Positions 46,589-55,466 are shown, counted from the stretch's first letter. The stretch is 64,000 nt of DNA from Nocardioides jiangxiensis (GCF_030580915.1 NZ_JAUQTA010000001.1:868001-932000); one strand, 5' to 3'. Made by a program: numbers and translations. The notes: generated from the sequence alone by a model not told the origin.

Positions 46589-47155
46589 ATGACGAACGCA
46601 CTCCGCCGTCCGGCCGCCTGGCTCGGGGCGGTCGTCCTCCTCCTCGAGCTCGCCGCCGGCCTCTTCCTCGTGGCCCCGGCGCTGCTCGGCTACGACCGCT
46701 ACGTCATCACGGGCGGCTCCATGACCGGAACGATCGACAAGTACTCGATCGTGTTCGAGAGGGAGGTCCCCGTCGGCGGGCTGGAGGTGGGCGACATCAT
46801 CACCTACCTGCCGCCCGCCGGCTCCGGGACCGACTCCCTCGTGACGCACCGGATCATCTCGATCGGCACCTCGCCCGACGGACTCCGCGTCCTGCGCACG
46901 CAGGGCGACGCGAACCCCGATCCGGACCCCTGGAAGTTCGAGCTCGTGCAGCCTGCGGTCAATACCGTCGCCTGGCACGTGCCGTACGCCGGGTGGCCCC
47001 TCATCGCCCTCGCCGACCCACAGGTGCGCCGGTTCGTGATCGGCCTGCCCGCCGTGGCTGTCGCCCTCTTCGCGGCATGGGAGCTGGTGGGAGCCGTGCG
47101 TCGGTCCCGTGCAGGGGACGAGACCGACGCCCGACTCCCCCAGACCGCCGCCTGA
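46589..47155 (+). CDS. SipW-type signal peptidase I
   Basis: A 188-residue membrane serine peptidase of the ER/SipW type. One N-terminal helix (AAWLGAVVLLLELAAGLFLV) precedes the catalytic Ser in ITGGSMTGTI; the general base is His in SLVTHRIISIG, which distinguishes this type from the Lys-using ordinary signal peptidase. A second helix lies near the C-terminus. CAGGAG lies before the ATG. It should cleave the SipW-type signals of the two flanking secreted proteins. Confidence 0.85.
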   Translation: MTNALRRPAAWLGAVVLLLELAAGLFLVAPALLGYDRYVITGGSMTGTIDKYSIVFEREVPVGGLEVGDIITYLPPAGSGTDSLVTHRIISIGTSPDGLRVLRTQGDANPDPDPWKFELVQPAVNTVAWHVPYAGWPLIALADPQVRRFVIGLPAVAVALFAAWELVGAVRRSRAGDETDARLPQTAA

Positions 47156-47199
47156 CCCACGCTCCACGTCGGAGCTGCGCCACTCCGAGGAGGAGACCC

Positions 47200-48990
47200 G
47201 TGTACCGCATCCTGGCCCTGTTCTCGCTGCTCAGCCTGCTGCTGGCGGCGACGCTCGGGATGCCGGCGACCTCGGGGGCGACGTACGTCGCGACCTCCTC
47301 CGCCACGGCCTCGGTGCAGGCCTCCTCCGACTGGACGCCGCCGACGGCGACGCTCGCTGACCCGGGTTCCCCGGTCAAGGACACGGTCACACTCACCGCG
47401 ACCGCCTCCGACGGCGAGTCGGGCATCGCCAGCGTGGTCTTCGAGGCACTGCCCAACGGCGGCGCCTGGAGCACGCTCTGCACGGTCACCACGGCGCCGT
47501 ACACGTGCAGCTGGAACACGAAGCTGGTCGCCGACGGCGGCTGGACGATCCGCGCCCGCGCGATGGACAACGCCGGCTACGCCTCCACGTGGTCTTCGGT
47601 CAGCACCGTCGTCGCCAACAACCTCCTCGTCGTGCTCGACAACCCGGGCGACACCCTGCGCGGCACCGTCCCGCTAGCGGCCCGCGTCTACAACTCGGGC
47701 GTCCTGTCGCTGACCACGCGCATCGAGTACTCCGTCGCCGGCGCCGACAACTGGAAGACGGCCTGCAGCGGGCTGGGCAGCACGCTCTCCTGCAGCTGGG
47801 CGTCGATCGGCGTCACCAGCCAGGACTACGACTTCCGTGCCGTCGCCGTCGTCGGCGTCACGACCTACGCCTCGGCCGTCTGGACCGACGTCACCGTCGA
47901 CAACGTCGCACCGACGGTCACCATGACCGACCCCGGCACTCCCCTGCGCGGCACCGTCACGCTCGCCGCCACGGCCGCCGACGCCGGCTCGGGCCTGGCC
48001 TCGGTCACCTTCCAGTACGCCCTCTCCGGCAGCTCCACCTGGACGCCGGCGTGCACCTCGGGCGACACCGCCACCTGCCGATTCGCGACGACGGCGCTCG
48101 CCGACGCGACGTACTCCTTCCGGGCGGTGGCCGCCGACCTCGCGGGCAACACCGCCACCTCCGCCACGATCGCCAACCGGGTCGTCGACAACTCGGTCAC
48201 GTCGGTCTCCGTCGAGGACCCGGGCGCCTTCCTCACCGGCACCGTCACGGTGAACGCCAACGCCTCCTCGACCGGCGGCATCGTGAACGTCGTCATCCAG
48301 CGGGCTCCGGCCGGCGGCTCGACCTGGACCGACCTGTGCACCGACACCACGTCGCCGTACTCCTGCAGCTGGAACACCACCGGTGTGGCGGACGGCCTCT
48401 ACGACCTGCGGGCGGTGGCGCTCGACGGGCGCGGCGCCACGACGATCTCCAGCGTGGTCAGCAGCCGCCGCGTCGACAACAGCCCCTTCCGGGCCTACGA
48501 CGTGCAGGCAGTCAACGGCGGCGCGTCGGCCGGCAAGCTCGACGCCGGCGACCAGCTCCAGCTGACCTACAGCAGCCTGCTGCAGACCACCTCGATCAGC
48601 GCTGGCTGGAACGGCAGCGCGCTCGCCGTGCAGCTGCGGCTCCGTGACGGCAACGTGCTCGGCCTGGGCAACAAGGGCGACACCCTCGACGTGCTGCGCA
48701 GCGGCAGCGTCCTGCCGCTCGGCTCGGTGAACCTGAAGGAGGAGTACGCCAAGTCCGGCAAGACGATCACCTTCAACGCGACCATGACCGCGGTCCAGGT
48801 GACCGTGAACGGCGCTCCGGCCACGCAGGTCGTGGTCACCCTCGGATCCGTCGCCAGCGGCACCGGCCTGCGCGGCGGCAACCCCTCCGCGATGGTGTGG
48901 ACGCCATCGACCGCCGCGACCTCCGCCACCGGTGCGGCCTGCGCAGGCATGCCGGCGACGGAGACGGGAACGGTGGACCGTGACTTCTGA
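47200..48990 (+). CDS. Secreted Ig-like repeat protein
   Basis: A 596-residue secreted protein. The signal LFSLLSLLLAATLGMPATSG runs into ATYVATSSATASVQASSDW, again SipW-type. Four Ig-like repeats of about 95 residues follow, each opening like LADPGSPVKDTVTLTATASD or MTDPGTPLRGTVTLAATAAD, with paired Cys before CSWNT or CSWAS. The last 150 residues form a different domain (YSSLLQTTSISAGWNGSAL). GTG with AGGAGGAGA 5-6 bases before it. Third gene of the TasA-like/SipW cluster; likely a wall- or fibre-associated adhesin. Confidence 0.8.
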   Translation: MYRILALFSLLSLLLAATLGMPATSGATYVATSSATASVQASSDWTPPTATLADPGSPVKDTVTLTATASDGESGIASVVFEALPNGGAWSTLCTVTTAPYTCSWNTKLVADGGWTIRARAMDNAGYASTWSSVSTVVANNLLVVLDNPGDTLRGTVPLAARVYNSGVLSLTTRIEYSVAGADNWKTACSGLGSTLSCSWASIGVTSQDYDFRAVAVVGVTTYASAVWTDVTVDNVAPTVTMTDPGTPLRGTVTLAATAADAGSGLASVTFQYALSGSSTWTPACTSGDTATCRFATTALADATYSFRAVAADLAGNTATSATIANRVVDNSVTSVSVEDPGAFLTGTVTVNANASSTGGIVNVVIQRAPAGGSTWTDLCTDTTSPYSCSWNTTGVADGLYDLRAVALDGRGATTISSVVSSRRVDNSPFRAYDVQAVNGGASAGKLDAGDQLQLTYSSLLQTTSISAGWNGSALAVQLRLRDGNVLGLGNKGDTLDVLRSGSVLPLGSVNLKEEYAKSGKTITFNATMTAVQVTVNGAPATQVVVTLGSVASGTGLRGGNPSAMVWTPSTAATSATGAACAGMPATETGTVDRDF

Positions 48991-49025
48991 CCCGTCGGGA
49001 CCGTGTGCTCCCTATGCTTCTGCCC

Positions 49026-49718
49026 ATGCCAGCCCGCCTGCTCGTGATGGAGGACGACGACGACGTCGCCGGTCCGCTCCTGCGTGCACTGGCCCGGGAG
49101 GGGCACGCGGTCGAGCGTGTGGCCTCCGGAGCCGAGGGGCTGTCGCGAGTTGCCGACGGTGACATCGACCTGGTCCTCCTCGACCTCGGCCTGCCCGACA
49201 TGGACGGCCTCGAGGTCTGCCGGCTGCTGCGCTCCAGCGGCTACGACGGCGGTGTGCTCATGCTGACCGCCCGCTCCTCCGAGCTCGACCGCGTGGACGG
49301 CCTCGACGTCGGCGCCGACGACTACCTCGCCAAGCCCTTCGGGCTCGCCGAGCTCCATGCGCGCACCCGCGCGGTCCTCCGGCGTACGGCGAGGACGGCT
49401 GCTCCGGCTCCTGCCGCTCCCGTGAGCCCCGAAGGACTCCGCGTCGACCGCGAGGCCCGCCGCACCTGGGTCCGCGACCGCGAGCTGGTCCTGACCGGGA
49501 AGGAGTTCGACCTCCTCGCCCACCTCTGCGAGCGCCGCGGCACCGTCGTGACCCGCGAGGCCGTGATGGACGCGGTGTGGGACGAGAACTGGTTCGGCTC
49601 CACCAAGACCCTCGACGTGACCATGGCGCGCCTGCGGCAGAAGCTCGACGACGCGGGCCTCCCGGGCCTGATCACGACCGTGCGCGGCGTGGGCTTCCGG
49701 CTCGACGGGAACTCGTGA
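49026..49718 (+). CDS. OmpR-family response regulator
   Basis: A 230-residue regulator. The receiver has acidic pocket VMEDDDDVAG, phospho-Asp in LVLLDLGLPDMDG and Lys in DDYLAKPFG; the C-terminal winged helix has RELVLTGKEFDLLAHLCERR and TTVRGVGFRL. TATGCT (49013-49018) lies exactly 7 bases before the ATG, so a leaderless transcript is likely. Its stop overlaps the start of a truncated-looking histidine kinase by one base, making them a functional pair. Confidence 0.92.
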   Translation: MPARLLVMEDDDDVAGPLLRALAREGHAVERVASGAEGLSRVADGDIDLVLLDLGLPDMDGLEVCRLLRSSGYDGGVLMLTARSSELDRVDGLDVGADDYLAKPFGLAELHARTRAVLRRTARTAAPAPAAPVSPEGLRVDREARRTWVRDRELVLTGKEFDLLAHLCERRGTVVTREAVMDAVWDENWFGSTKTLDVTMARLRQKLDDAGLPGLITTVRGVGFRLDGNS

Positions 49719-50419
49719 TGGCCGCGTCCTCCGACGCGGAGCGTGTCGCCGAGCTCGACCGGCTCGACGCGCTCTCCCCCACCGGCGAGGACCTCCAGGA
49801 GCTCGTGGCCCTCGCGGCCCGCGTGCTCGGCGTGCCCAAGGTCGCGATCAACCTGATCAGCGCCGACGAGCAGCACCAGGTCGCCGCCCACGGGTTCGAC
49901 CCCGCGATCTGTTCCCGCTCCGACTCGATGTGCGCGGCCGTGCTCGCGGAGCCGGCGCCGGTCGTCGTGCCCGATGCCCGCAGCGACGAGCGCTTCGCCG
50001 CCAACCCCTTCGTCACCGGCGAGATCGGCGAGGTGCGGTTCTACGCCTCGGCGCCGCTCGTCACTCTGCGCGGTGTCCACATCGGCCGGCTCTGCGCCTT
50101 CGACGACGTGCCCCACGAGGAGCTCGCCTCCCCCGAGATGCTCGCGGTGCTGGCCGACCGGGTCGTCGACCTGCTCGAGCTCCGCGCCCAGGCACGGGAG
50201 CTGGCCCGCACCCGCGCGCGGCTGACGTCGTTCGTCACCCAGGTCAACCACGACCTGCGCAACCCGCTGAGCGCCCTGCTGGCCAACGTCGAGCTGCTCG
50301 AGTCCGAGCCCGCCCTCGCCGAGGACGCGTCGCTGGAGGAGCTGGTGACCGGCGCCCGGCGTTCGGGTGAGCGGATCAGCACGCTGCTGGACGAGCTGAC
50401 GCCTCCGCCGGGCGCGTAG
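49718..50419 (+). CDS. GAF-HisKA protein without an ATPase domain
   Basis: A 233-residue protein. A GAF domain fills residues 20-155 (VLGVPKVAINLISADEQHQV and CSRSDSMCAAVL), then the phosphoacceptor helix QVNHDLRNPLSALLANVELL with the phosphorylatable His. The protein ends after the HisKA helix pair (ISTLLDELTPPPGA) with no N-box or G-box, so it cannot bind ATP alone. It overlaps the response regulator stop. It may be phosphorylated by another kinase, act as a phosphatase or signal partner, or be a truncated gene. The next gene is on the other strand, so no lost part follows. Confidence 0.8.
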   Translation: MAASSDAERVAELDRLDALSPTGEDLQELVALAARVLGVPKVAINLISADEQHQVAAHGFDPAICSRSDSMCAAVLAEPAPVVVPDARSDERFAANPFVTGEIGEVRFYASAPLVTLRGVHIGRLCAFDDVPHEELASPEMLAVLADRVVDLLELRAQARELARTRARLTSFVTQVNHDLRNPLSALLANVELLESEPALAEDASLEELVTGARRSGERISTLLDELTPPPGA

Positions 50420-50422
50420 GCG

Positions 50423-51202
50423 TCAGCAGCCTGCGGCGTACGCGTAGCAGCGGAGCTTCGGCTCCGCCTTCAGCATCGGCGCACCCGAGAGCGTCATCAG
50501 CGGCACCGGCGTGGTGACCAGCGACGGGATGCCGGTGAGCAGCGGCGCGAACGACACCACGTCCAGCGGGTTGATGCCCGGCATGTAGAGCCGCTTGCAC
50601 ACGCTCCTGTCGACGCGGGTCGCGACGGCCGGTCCGCTGTGGTCGAGCGCGTCCATGACGATGCCGTAGACGGCGGGCGACACCGTGCCCATCATGACGT
50701 GCTCGTAGGGGTCGCCCGCGCAGACCGAGTGCACCTCGATGTTGGCGATGCGTCCGGCGCCGGTGGTCAGGCCGCCCGACGCGTAGGGCATCACGACCTC
50801 GTCGAGCCGGGTGTAGATGTTCGTGTAGTCGATGCCCGCGAAGGTCTCCGCGCCCGAGTTGAGCGCCTTGATGAACGTCGAGTCGGCCTGCTGCTGCAAC
50901 ACCGCCGGCGTACACGTGGTGAGGCTGGCGACGCCGCAGACGGGCAGCGCCCTGGTGCCGTGGTTGGACGGCGCCATGCCGATGACCTCTGCCACCTTGG
51001 TGCGCACGTCGGGCCAGAACCGCAGCGCCCAGCGACCGCTCATCCCGCCCTGCGAGTGGCCGAGGATCGTCACCTTGCGACCGGTCTGCGCGTACATCGT
51101 GCGGATCGCGTAGACGATGTACTCCGCCGCCGTCTGGATGTCGCCGAAGGTGTGGAACGGCATCGGACCGACAATGCGCGGAGGCGCGCGGCGCTCCCTC
51201 AC
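50423..51202 (-). CDS. Lipase-like alpha/beta hydrolase lacking its N-terminus
   Basis: The C-terminal part of a lipase resembling secreted actinobacterial triacylglycerol lipases. The nucleophile motif VTILGHSQGGMSGRWALR is present, as are later Cys (CGVASLTTC, SVCAGDPYEH) and the DPYEH region that supplies catalytic acid or His. Recognisable sequence begins at FGDIQTAAEYIVYAIRTM; the signal peptide and first part of the fold that such enzymes have are missing, since nrdJ ends immediately upstream at 51229. Start uncertain (GTG 51202 or ATG 51163). Probably a truncated remnant left by a deletion. Confidence 0.6.
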   Translation of the reverse strand: MRERRAPPRIVGPMPFHTFGDIQTAAEYIVYAIRTMYAQTGRKVTILGHSQGGMSGRWALRFWPDVRTKVAEVIGMAPSNHGTRALPVCGVASLTTCTPAVLQQQADSTFIKALNSGAETFAGIDYTNIYTRLDEVVMPYASGGLTTGAGRIANIEVHSVCAGDPYEHVMMGTVSPAVYGIVMDALDHSGPAVATRVDRSVCKRLYMPGINPLDVVSFAPLLTGIPSLVTTPVPLMTLSGAPMLKAEPKLRCYAYAAGC

Positions 51203-51228
51203 AGGAGCACCGCGCGCCTCGACGTACG

Positions 51229-54111
51229 TCAGCTGCAGCCGGAGGTGCTGCCGCAACCCTCGCAGACGTAGCACGAGCCAGCGGGGCGCATCTTCGTGCC
51301 ACACGTGAAGCAGAGCGGCGAGTCGACGGCGGTGCCGGTGATGATCTCCAGCAGCTCGGCGGAGGTCTTCGCAGCGCGCTCCGGAGCAGCGGGCTCGACG
51401 ACCTCAGCCTCGACCACGGTCTCCTTCTCGACGACGGCGGGGCGGTCGGCGATGGCCGGCTGCTCGACGGTCTTGAGGGAGTCCGCCTCGGAGATCTCGA
51501 GCGGCTCGTAGGAGCCGGTCTCGAGGTGGCGCTGGCGCTCCTCGGCCGAGTAGATGCCCAGGGCGGAGCGGGCGTCGAAGTCGAGGTAGTCCAGGGCCAG
51601 GCGGCGGAAGATGTAGTCCATGATCGACTGCGCCATGCGGACGTCGGCGTCGTCGGTCAGGCCGGCCGGCTCGAAGCGGAGGTTGGTGAACTTCGCGACG
51701 TAGGTCTCGAGCGGCACGCCGTACTGCAGGCCGATCGAGGTGGCGATCGAGAAGGCGTCCATGACACCGGCCAGGGTCGAGCCCTGCTTGCCGAGCTTGA
51801 GGAAGACCTCGCCGAGCGAGCCGTCCTCGTGGGCACCCGAGGTCATGTAGCCCTCGGCACCACCGACGGTGAACGACGTGGTTCGCGAGACGCGCGACTT
51901 CGGGAGGCGCTTGCGGGTCGGGGCGTAGACGACCTTCTCCACGACCTTCTCGACGACCTGGGCGTCGGCGTCAGCCGCAGCCTTGTCGGCGGCGTCCTTC
52001 TTGGCCTTGCCGCCACCGTCGGCCAGCGGCTGGCCGACCTTGCAGTTGTCGCGGTAGACGGCGGTCGCCTTGAGGCCGAGCTTCCAGGACTCCATGTAGA
52101 CGTCCTCGATCTCCTCGACGGTCGCCGACTCCGGCAGGTTGACCGTCTTCGAGATCGCGCCGGAGAGGAACGGCTGGCAGGCCGCCATCATCCTCACGTG
52201 GCCCATCGGCTTCAGGGCGCGGGCACCCATCGCGGTGTCGAACACCTCGTAGTGCTCGGTCTTGAGGCCCGGGGCGTCGATGACGTGGCCGTGCTCGGCG
52301 ATGTACTCGACGATCGCCTCGACGGTCTCCTCGTTGTAGCCGAGCTTCTTCAGCGCCCGCGGGATCGTCTGGTTGACGATCTGGAGCGAGCCGCCGCCGA
52401 CGAGCTTCTTGAACTTGACCAGCGAGAAGTCCGGCTCGATGCCGGTCGTGTCGCAGTCCATCATGAAGCCGATGGTGCCGGTCGGCGCGAGCACCGAGGC
52501 CTGCGCGTTGCGGAAGCCGTTGGTCTTGCCCAGGTCGACGACCTTCTGCCACTCGGCCGTCGCGAGCTTGTGGACCTCGGCGTCGGCGATGTGCAGCGTG
52601 CGGACCTGGTCGTTGGCCGCCTGGTGCTTGCGCATGACGCGCTGGTGCGCCTCGGCGTTGCGGGCGTAGCCGTTGTACGGGCCGACGATCGCAGCGAGCT
52701 CCGCCGAGCGGCGGTACGACGTGCCGGTCATGAGCGACGTGATCGTCGCCGCCATGGAGCGACCGCCCTCGGAGTCGTAGCCGAGGCCCATCGCCATGAG
52801 CAGCGCGCCGAGGTTGGCGTAGCCGATGCCGAGCTGGCGGTAGTCGACCGTGGTCTTGCCGATCGCCTCGGTCGGGAAGTCGGCGAAGCAGATGGAGATG
52901 TCCATCGCGGTGATGATCACCTCGACGGCCTTCGCGAAGCGCTCGCCGTCGAAGGTGTCGTCGTCCTTGAGGAACTTCAGCAGGTTGAGCGACGCCAGGT
53001 TGCACGAGGAGTTGTCGAGCGACATGTACTCCGAGCACGGGTTGGACGCGGTGATGCGGCCGGTCTCGGGGTTGGTGTGCCAGTCGTTGATCGTGTCGTC
53101 GTACTGGATGCCCGGGTCGGCACAGGCCCACGCGGCCTCGGCGATCTTGCGCCACAGGGCGCGGGCGTCGACGGTCTCGATGACCTCGCCGGTGGAGCGC
53201 GAGCGGAGACCGAACTCCTTGCCCTCCTCCACGGCGCGCATGAACTCGTCGGACACGCGGACCGAGTTGTTGGCGTTCTGGTACTGGACCGAGGTGATGT
53301 CCTTGCCGCCGAGGTCCATGTCGAAGCCGGCGTCGCGCAGCGCGCGGATCTTGTCCTCCTCGCGCCACTTCGTCTCGACGAACTCCTCGATGTCCGGGTG
53401 GTCGACGTCGAGGACGACCATCTTGGCCGCACGACGCGTGGCGCCGCCCGACTTGATGGTGCCGGCAGACGCGTCGGCGCCACGCATGAAGGAGACCGGG
53501 CCGGAGGCGGTGCCGCCGGACTTCAGCAGCTCCTTGGAGGAGCGGATGCGGGAGAGGTTGAGGCCGGCGCCGGAGCCGCCCTTGAAGATGAAGCCCTCCT
53601 CCTTGTACCAGTTGAGGATCGAGTCCATCGAGTCGTCAACGGAGAGGATGAAGCACGCGGAGACCTGCTGCGGAGCGGTCGTGCCGACGTTGAACCAGAC
53701 CGGGGAGTTGAAGGAGAAGTACTGGTTGACCAGCAGCCAGGTCAGCTCCTCCTCGAAGACCTTCACGTCGGCCTCGGAGGCGAAGTAGTGGAAGTCGCGG
53801 CCGGCGGCGACGTACTTGCTGACGACGCGGTCGATGAGCTGCTTGAGGCTCTGCTCGCGGTTGTCGGCGCCGACGGCACCGCGGAAGTACTTCGTGGTGA
53901 CGATCGTCGAGGCGTTGACGGACCAGAAGTCCGGGAACTCCACGCCACGCTGCTCGAACACGGTCTCGCCGGTCTTCCAGTTGGTCTGGACGACGTCGCG
54001 ACGCTCCCAGTTGATCGCGTCGTAGGGGTGCACACCCTCGGTGCTGAAGACGCGCTCCATCTTCAGGCCCTTCCCGGTTGCCTGCTGTGCGGCGGAAACC
54101 GTCTCGGTCAT
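51229..54111 (-). CDS. nrdJ: Vitamin B12-dependent (class II) ribonucleotide reductase
   Basis: A 960-residue adenosylcobalamin-dependent enzyme that reduces ribonucleotides to deoxyribonucleotides without oxygen. Seen: N-terminal GAAG-type core (SACFILSVDDSMDSIL), active-site region NPCSEYMSLDNSSCNLASLN, PTGTIGFMMDCDTTGIEPDF, and a C-terminal zinc ribbon CFTCGTKMRPAGSCYVCEGC. ATG 54111 is chosen for its GGAGAG ribosome-binding site over ATG 54129. The leader contains a CTG-rich tandem repeat. nrdR lies directly upstream on the same strand, and paired NrdR boxes precede nrdR, so NrdR represses both. Confidence 0.95.
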   Translation of the reverse strand: MTETVSAAQQATGKGLKMERVFSTEGVHPYDAINWERRDVVQTNWKTGETVFEQRGVEFPDFWSVNASTIVTTKYFRGAVGADNREQSLKQLIDRVVSKYVAAGRDFHYFASEADVKVFEEELTWLLVNQYFSFNSPVWFNVGTTAPQQVSACFILSVDDSMDSILNWYKEEGFIFKGGSGAGLNLSRIRSSKELLKSGGTASGPVSFMRGADASAGTIKSGGATRRAAKMVVLDVDHPDIEEFVETKWREEDKIRALRDAGFDMDLGGKDITSVQYQNANNSVRVSDEFMRAVEEGKEFGLRSRSTGEVIETVDARALWRKIAEAAWACADPGIQYDDTINDWHTNPETGRITASNPCSEYMSLDNSSCNLASLNLLKFLKDDDTFDGERFAKAVEVIITAMDISICFADFPTEAIGKTTVDYRQLGIGYANLGALLMAMGLGYDSEGGRSMAATITSLMTGTSYRRSAELAAIVGPYNGYARNAEAHQRVMRKHQAANDQVRTLHIADAEVHKLATAEWQKVVDLGKTNGFRNAQASVLAPTGTIGFMMDCDTTGIEPDFSLVKFKKLVGGGSLQIVNQTIPRALKKLGYNEETVEAIVEYIAEHGHVIDAPGLKTEHYEVFDTAMGARALKPMGHVRMMAACQPFLSGAISKTVNLPESATVEEIEDVYMESWKLGLKATAVYRDNCKVGQPLADGGGKAKKDAADKAAADADAQVVEKVVEKVVYAPTRKRLPKSRVSRTTSFTVGGAEGYMTSGAHEDGSLGEVFLKLGKQGSTLAGVMDAFSIATSIGLQYGVPLETYVAKFTNLRFEPAGLTDDADVRMAQSIMDYIFRRLALDYLDFDARSALGIYSAEERQRHLETGSYEPLEISEADSLKTVEQPAIADRPAVVEKETVVEAEVVEPAAPERAAKTSAELLEIITGTAVDSPLCFTCGTKMRPAGSCYVCEGCGSTSGCS

Positions 54112-54156
54112 CGTCTCTCCATTTCCCATGATCTGCCGGCGTGATGCTTCTTGGCT

Positions 54157-54226
54157 GCTGCTGCGTACTGCTGGTGCTGCTGCGTACTGCTGGTGGTGCT
54201 GGTGCTGCTGGTGGTGCTGGTGCTGC
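54157..54226. repeat. CTG-rich tandem repeats in the nrdR-nrdJ gap
   Basis: Two perfect tandem duplications: a 19-base unit at 54157-54175/54176-54194 and an 18-base unit (TGGTGGTGCTGGTGCTGC) at 54191-54208/54209-54226. On the mRNA they give an unstructured CA/GC-rich tract in the leader of nrdJ. Confidence 0.75.
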
Positions 54227-54280
54227 GTCGTCTGGAGGCCCGGCAACAAGCTTCCCCACTCGATGCCGGGCCGGTCTGTG

Positions 54281-54772
54281 TCACCCGCTCGGGGTGAGGT
54301 CCTTCTCGAACGCCGGATCAGCGGCCGCCCTCTCCAGACGGAGGGCGTCGATCTCCTTGGCGAAGTCCTCGGCGGACTCGAACGCGCGGTAGACGCTCGC
54401 GAACCGGAGGTAGGCCACCTCGTCGAGCGCCCGTAGCGGGCCCAGGATCGCGAGGCCGACCTCGTGCGCCGGGAACTCCGCCTGGCCGCTGCAGCGCAGC
54501 GCGTCCTCGACGTCGTGGCCCAGGCGGGCGAGCTGGTCCTCGGTGACCGGACGGCCCTTGCAGGCCTTCCGGACACCGCTGATCGCCTTGTCGCGGTTGA
54601 ACGGCTCGGTCGCGCCGGAGCGCTTGCTGACCATGAGCTGCATCTGCTCGACCGTCGAGAAGCGGCGGTCGCAGGCGGGGCAGACCCGGCGGCGGCGGAT
54701 CGCGGCGCCGTCGTCAGCGACTCGGGAGTCGAGCACGCGGGTGTCGGTGTTGCGGCAGTGTGGACAGTGCAT
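54281..54772 (-). CDS. nrdR: Transcriptional repressor NrdR
   Basis: A 163-residue repressor of ribonucleotide reductase genes. The N-terminal zinc ribbon has MHCPHCRN and [13 protein letters not shown]; the rest is an ATP-cone ([20 protein letters not shown]) that senses ATP/dATP. The ATG at 54772 starts the zinc ribbon exactly at its expected position. It precedes nrdJ by 169 bases and its own promoter region contains two NrdR boxes, so it represses itself and nrdJ. Confidence 0.95.
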   Translation of the reverse strand: MHCPHCRNTDTRVLDSRVADDGAAIRRRRVCPACDRRFSTVEQMQLMVSKRSGATEPFNRDKAISGVRKACKGRPVTEDQLARLGHDVEDALRCSGQAEFPAHEVGLAILGPLRALDEVAYLRFASVYRAFESAEDFAKEIDALRLERAAADPAFEKDLTPSG

Positions 54773-54868
54773 CGCTCGGCTCCCCTCGTCCGTCGTCTTC
54801 GCGCCTGGCGCCTGTGGATTGCTGTGGATAAAGGCGCCCTGGCTGTTGATGGCGCCGGTCACACCTGT

Positions 54869-54915
54869 TGACTACATGTGGAGAACCACAACGGTGTAAC
54901 TACTAGATGTAGTGG
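54869..54915 (-). promoter_or_regulatory. Paired NrdR boxes upstream of nrdR-nrdJ
   Basis: Two 16-base sites, TGACTACATGTGGAGA (54869-54884) and CTACTAGATGTAGTGG (54900-54915), share the ACTA-N4-TAGT-like core (the second perfect, the first weaker). Their centres are 31 bases apart, three helical turns, as usual for NrdR operators. The rest of the 346-base gap to the next gene (54773-55118) shows no other gene or hairpin I can support. Confidence 0.75.
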
Positions 54916-55118
54916 TAACCGTACGTCGCGACCACCAGCGCCGCAAGCCGCCTCGTCGCCACGGGCGACGCGATCGGCGTGTCGGATGTGGTCCAGGTCG
55001 CAAAAGCGCAGGTCAGCACGGAAGAGCCGGTTTCCGGCGCCGAAATCGCAGCTCGGCGTGTCGGGCGTGTCGTCGATTGTTGGTCATGCGGAACGCCCTG
55101 CCGTGACAGAATCCCCGC

Positions 55119-55466
55119 GTGACGAACGGGTCGAAGCACGCAGGCAGCCGCAAGGCTTCCCGCCGGGCTCGCCCCCGCCGCTCGCTCGACACGCGCGTCG
55201 CGAAGTACGCCGTGGCCGTCACCCTGTGCGTCGTCGCCTGGGGCTACCTCGTGTGGGCCGCCATCGACTTCGGCGCGACCGCTCGCGGCGGCAACGGCGC
55301 CGCGTGGTTCTTCCTGCTGCTCGCCTGCATCGGCGCGGCCTCCTGTCTCTTCGCCGGCCTCATGCTCGGCGTCCGGCTGCTGACGGTGCTGGGCATCCTC
55401 GCCCCACCCGCCGGCTCCCCCGACGCCCCTGCGCGGCCCGCCGGCGGACGTCGCGCCGCGCGCTGA
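55119..55466 (+). CDS. Small membrane protein of unknown function
   Basis: A 115-residue protein. A very basic N-terminus (KASRRARPRRS) is followed by two helices (AVAVTLCVVAWGYLVWAAI and FFLLLACIGAASCLFAGLML) and a short Pro/Ala/Arg tail, so basic ends on both sides probably face the cytoplasm. I recognise no family. It is divergent from nrdR and precedes the SOS boxes of the LysM gene. GTG start; CAGAAT lies 6-7 bases upstream. Confidence 0.6.
   Translation: MTNGSKHAGSRKASRRARPRRSLDTRVAKYAVAVTLCVVAWGYLVWAAIDFGATARGGNGAAWFFLLLACIGAASCLFAGLMLGVRLLTVLGILAPPAGSPDAPARPAGGRRAAR

Noticed and set aside
51526..54144. A long frame of 872 codons on the + strand opposite nrdJ
   Set aside because: It is the antisense shadow of a clear nrdJ gene; its sequence is Leu/Arg/Val/Asp-rich with no domain, as expected from GC-rich third positions.
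54112..54280. A possible cobalamin riboswitch in front of nrdJ
   Set aside because: The gap of 169 bases is mostly CTG-rich repeat and I see no B12-box-like sequence; NrdR boxes further upstream explain regulation.
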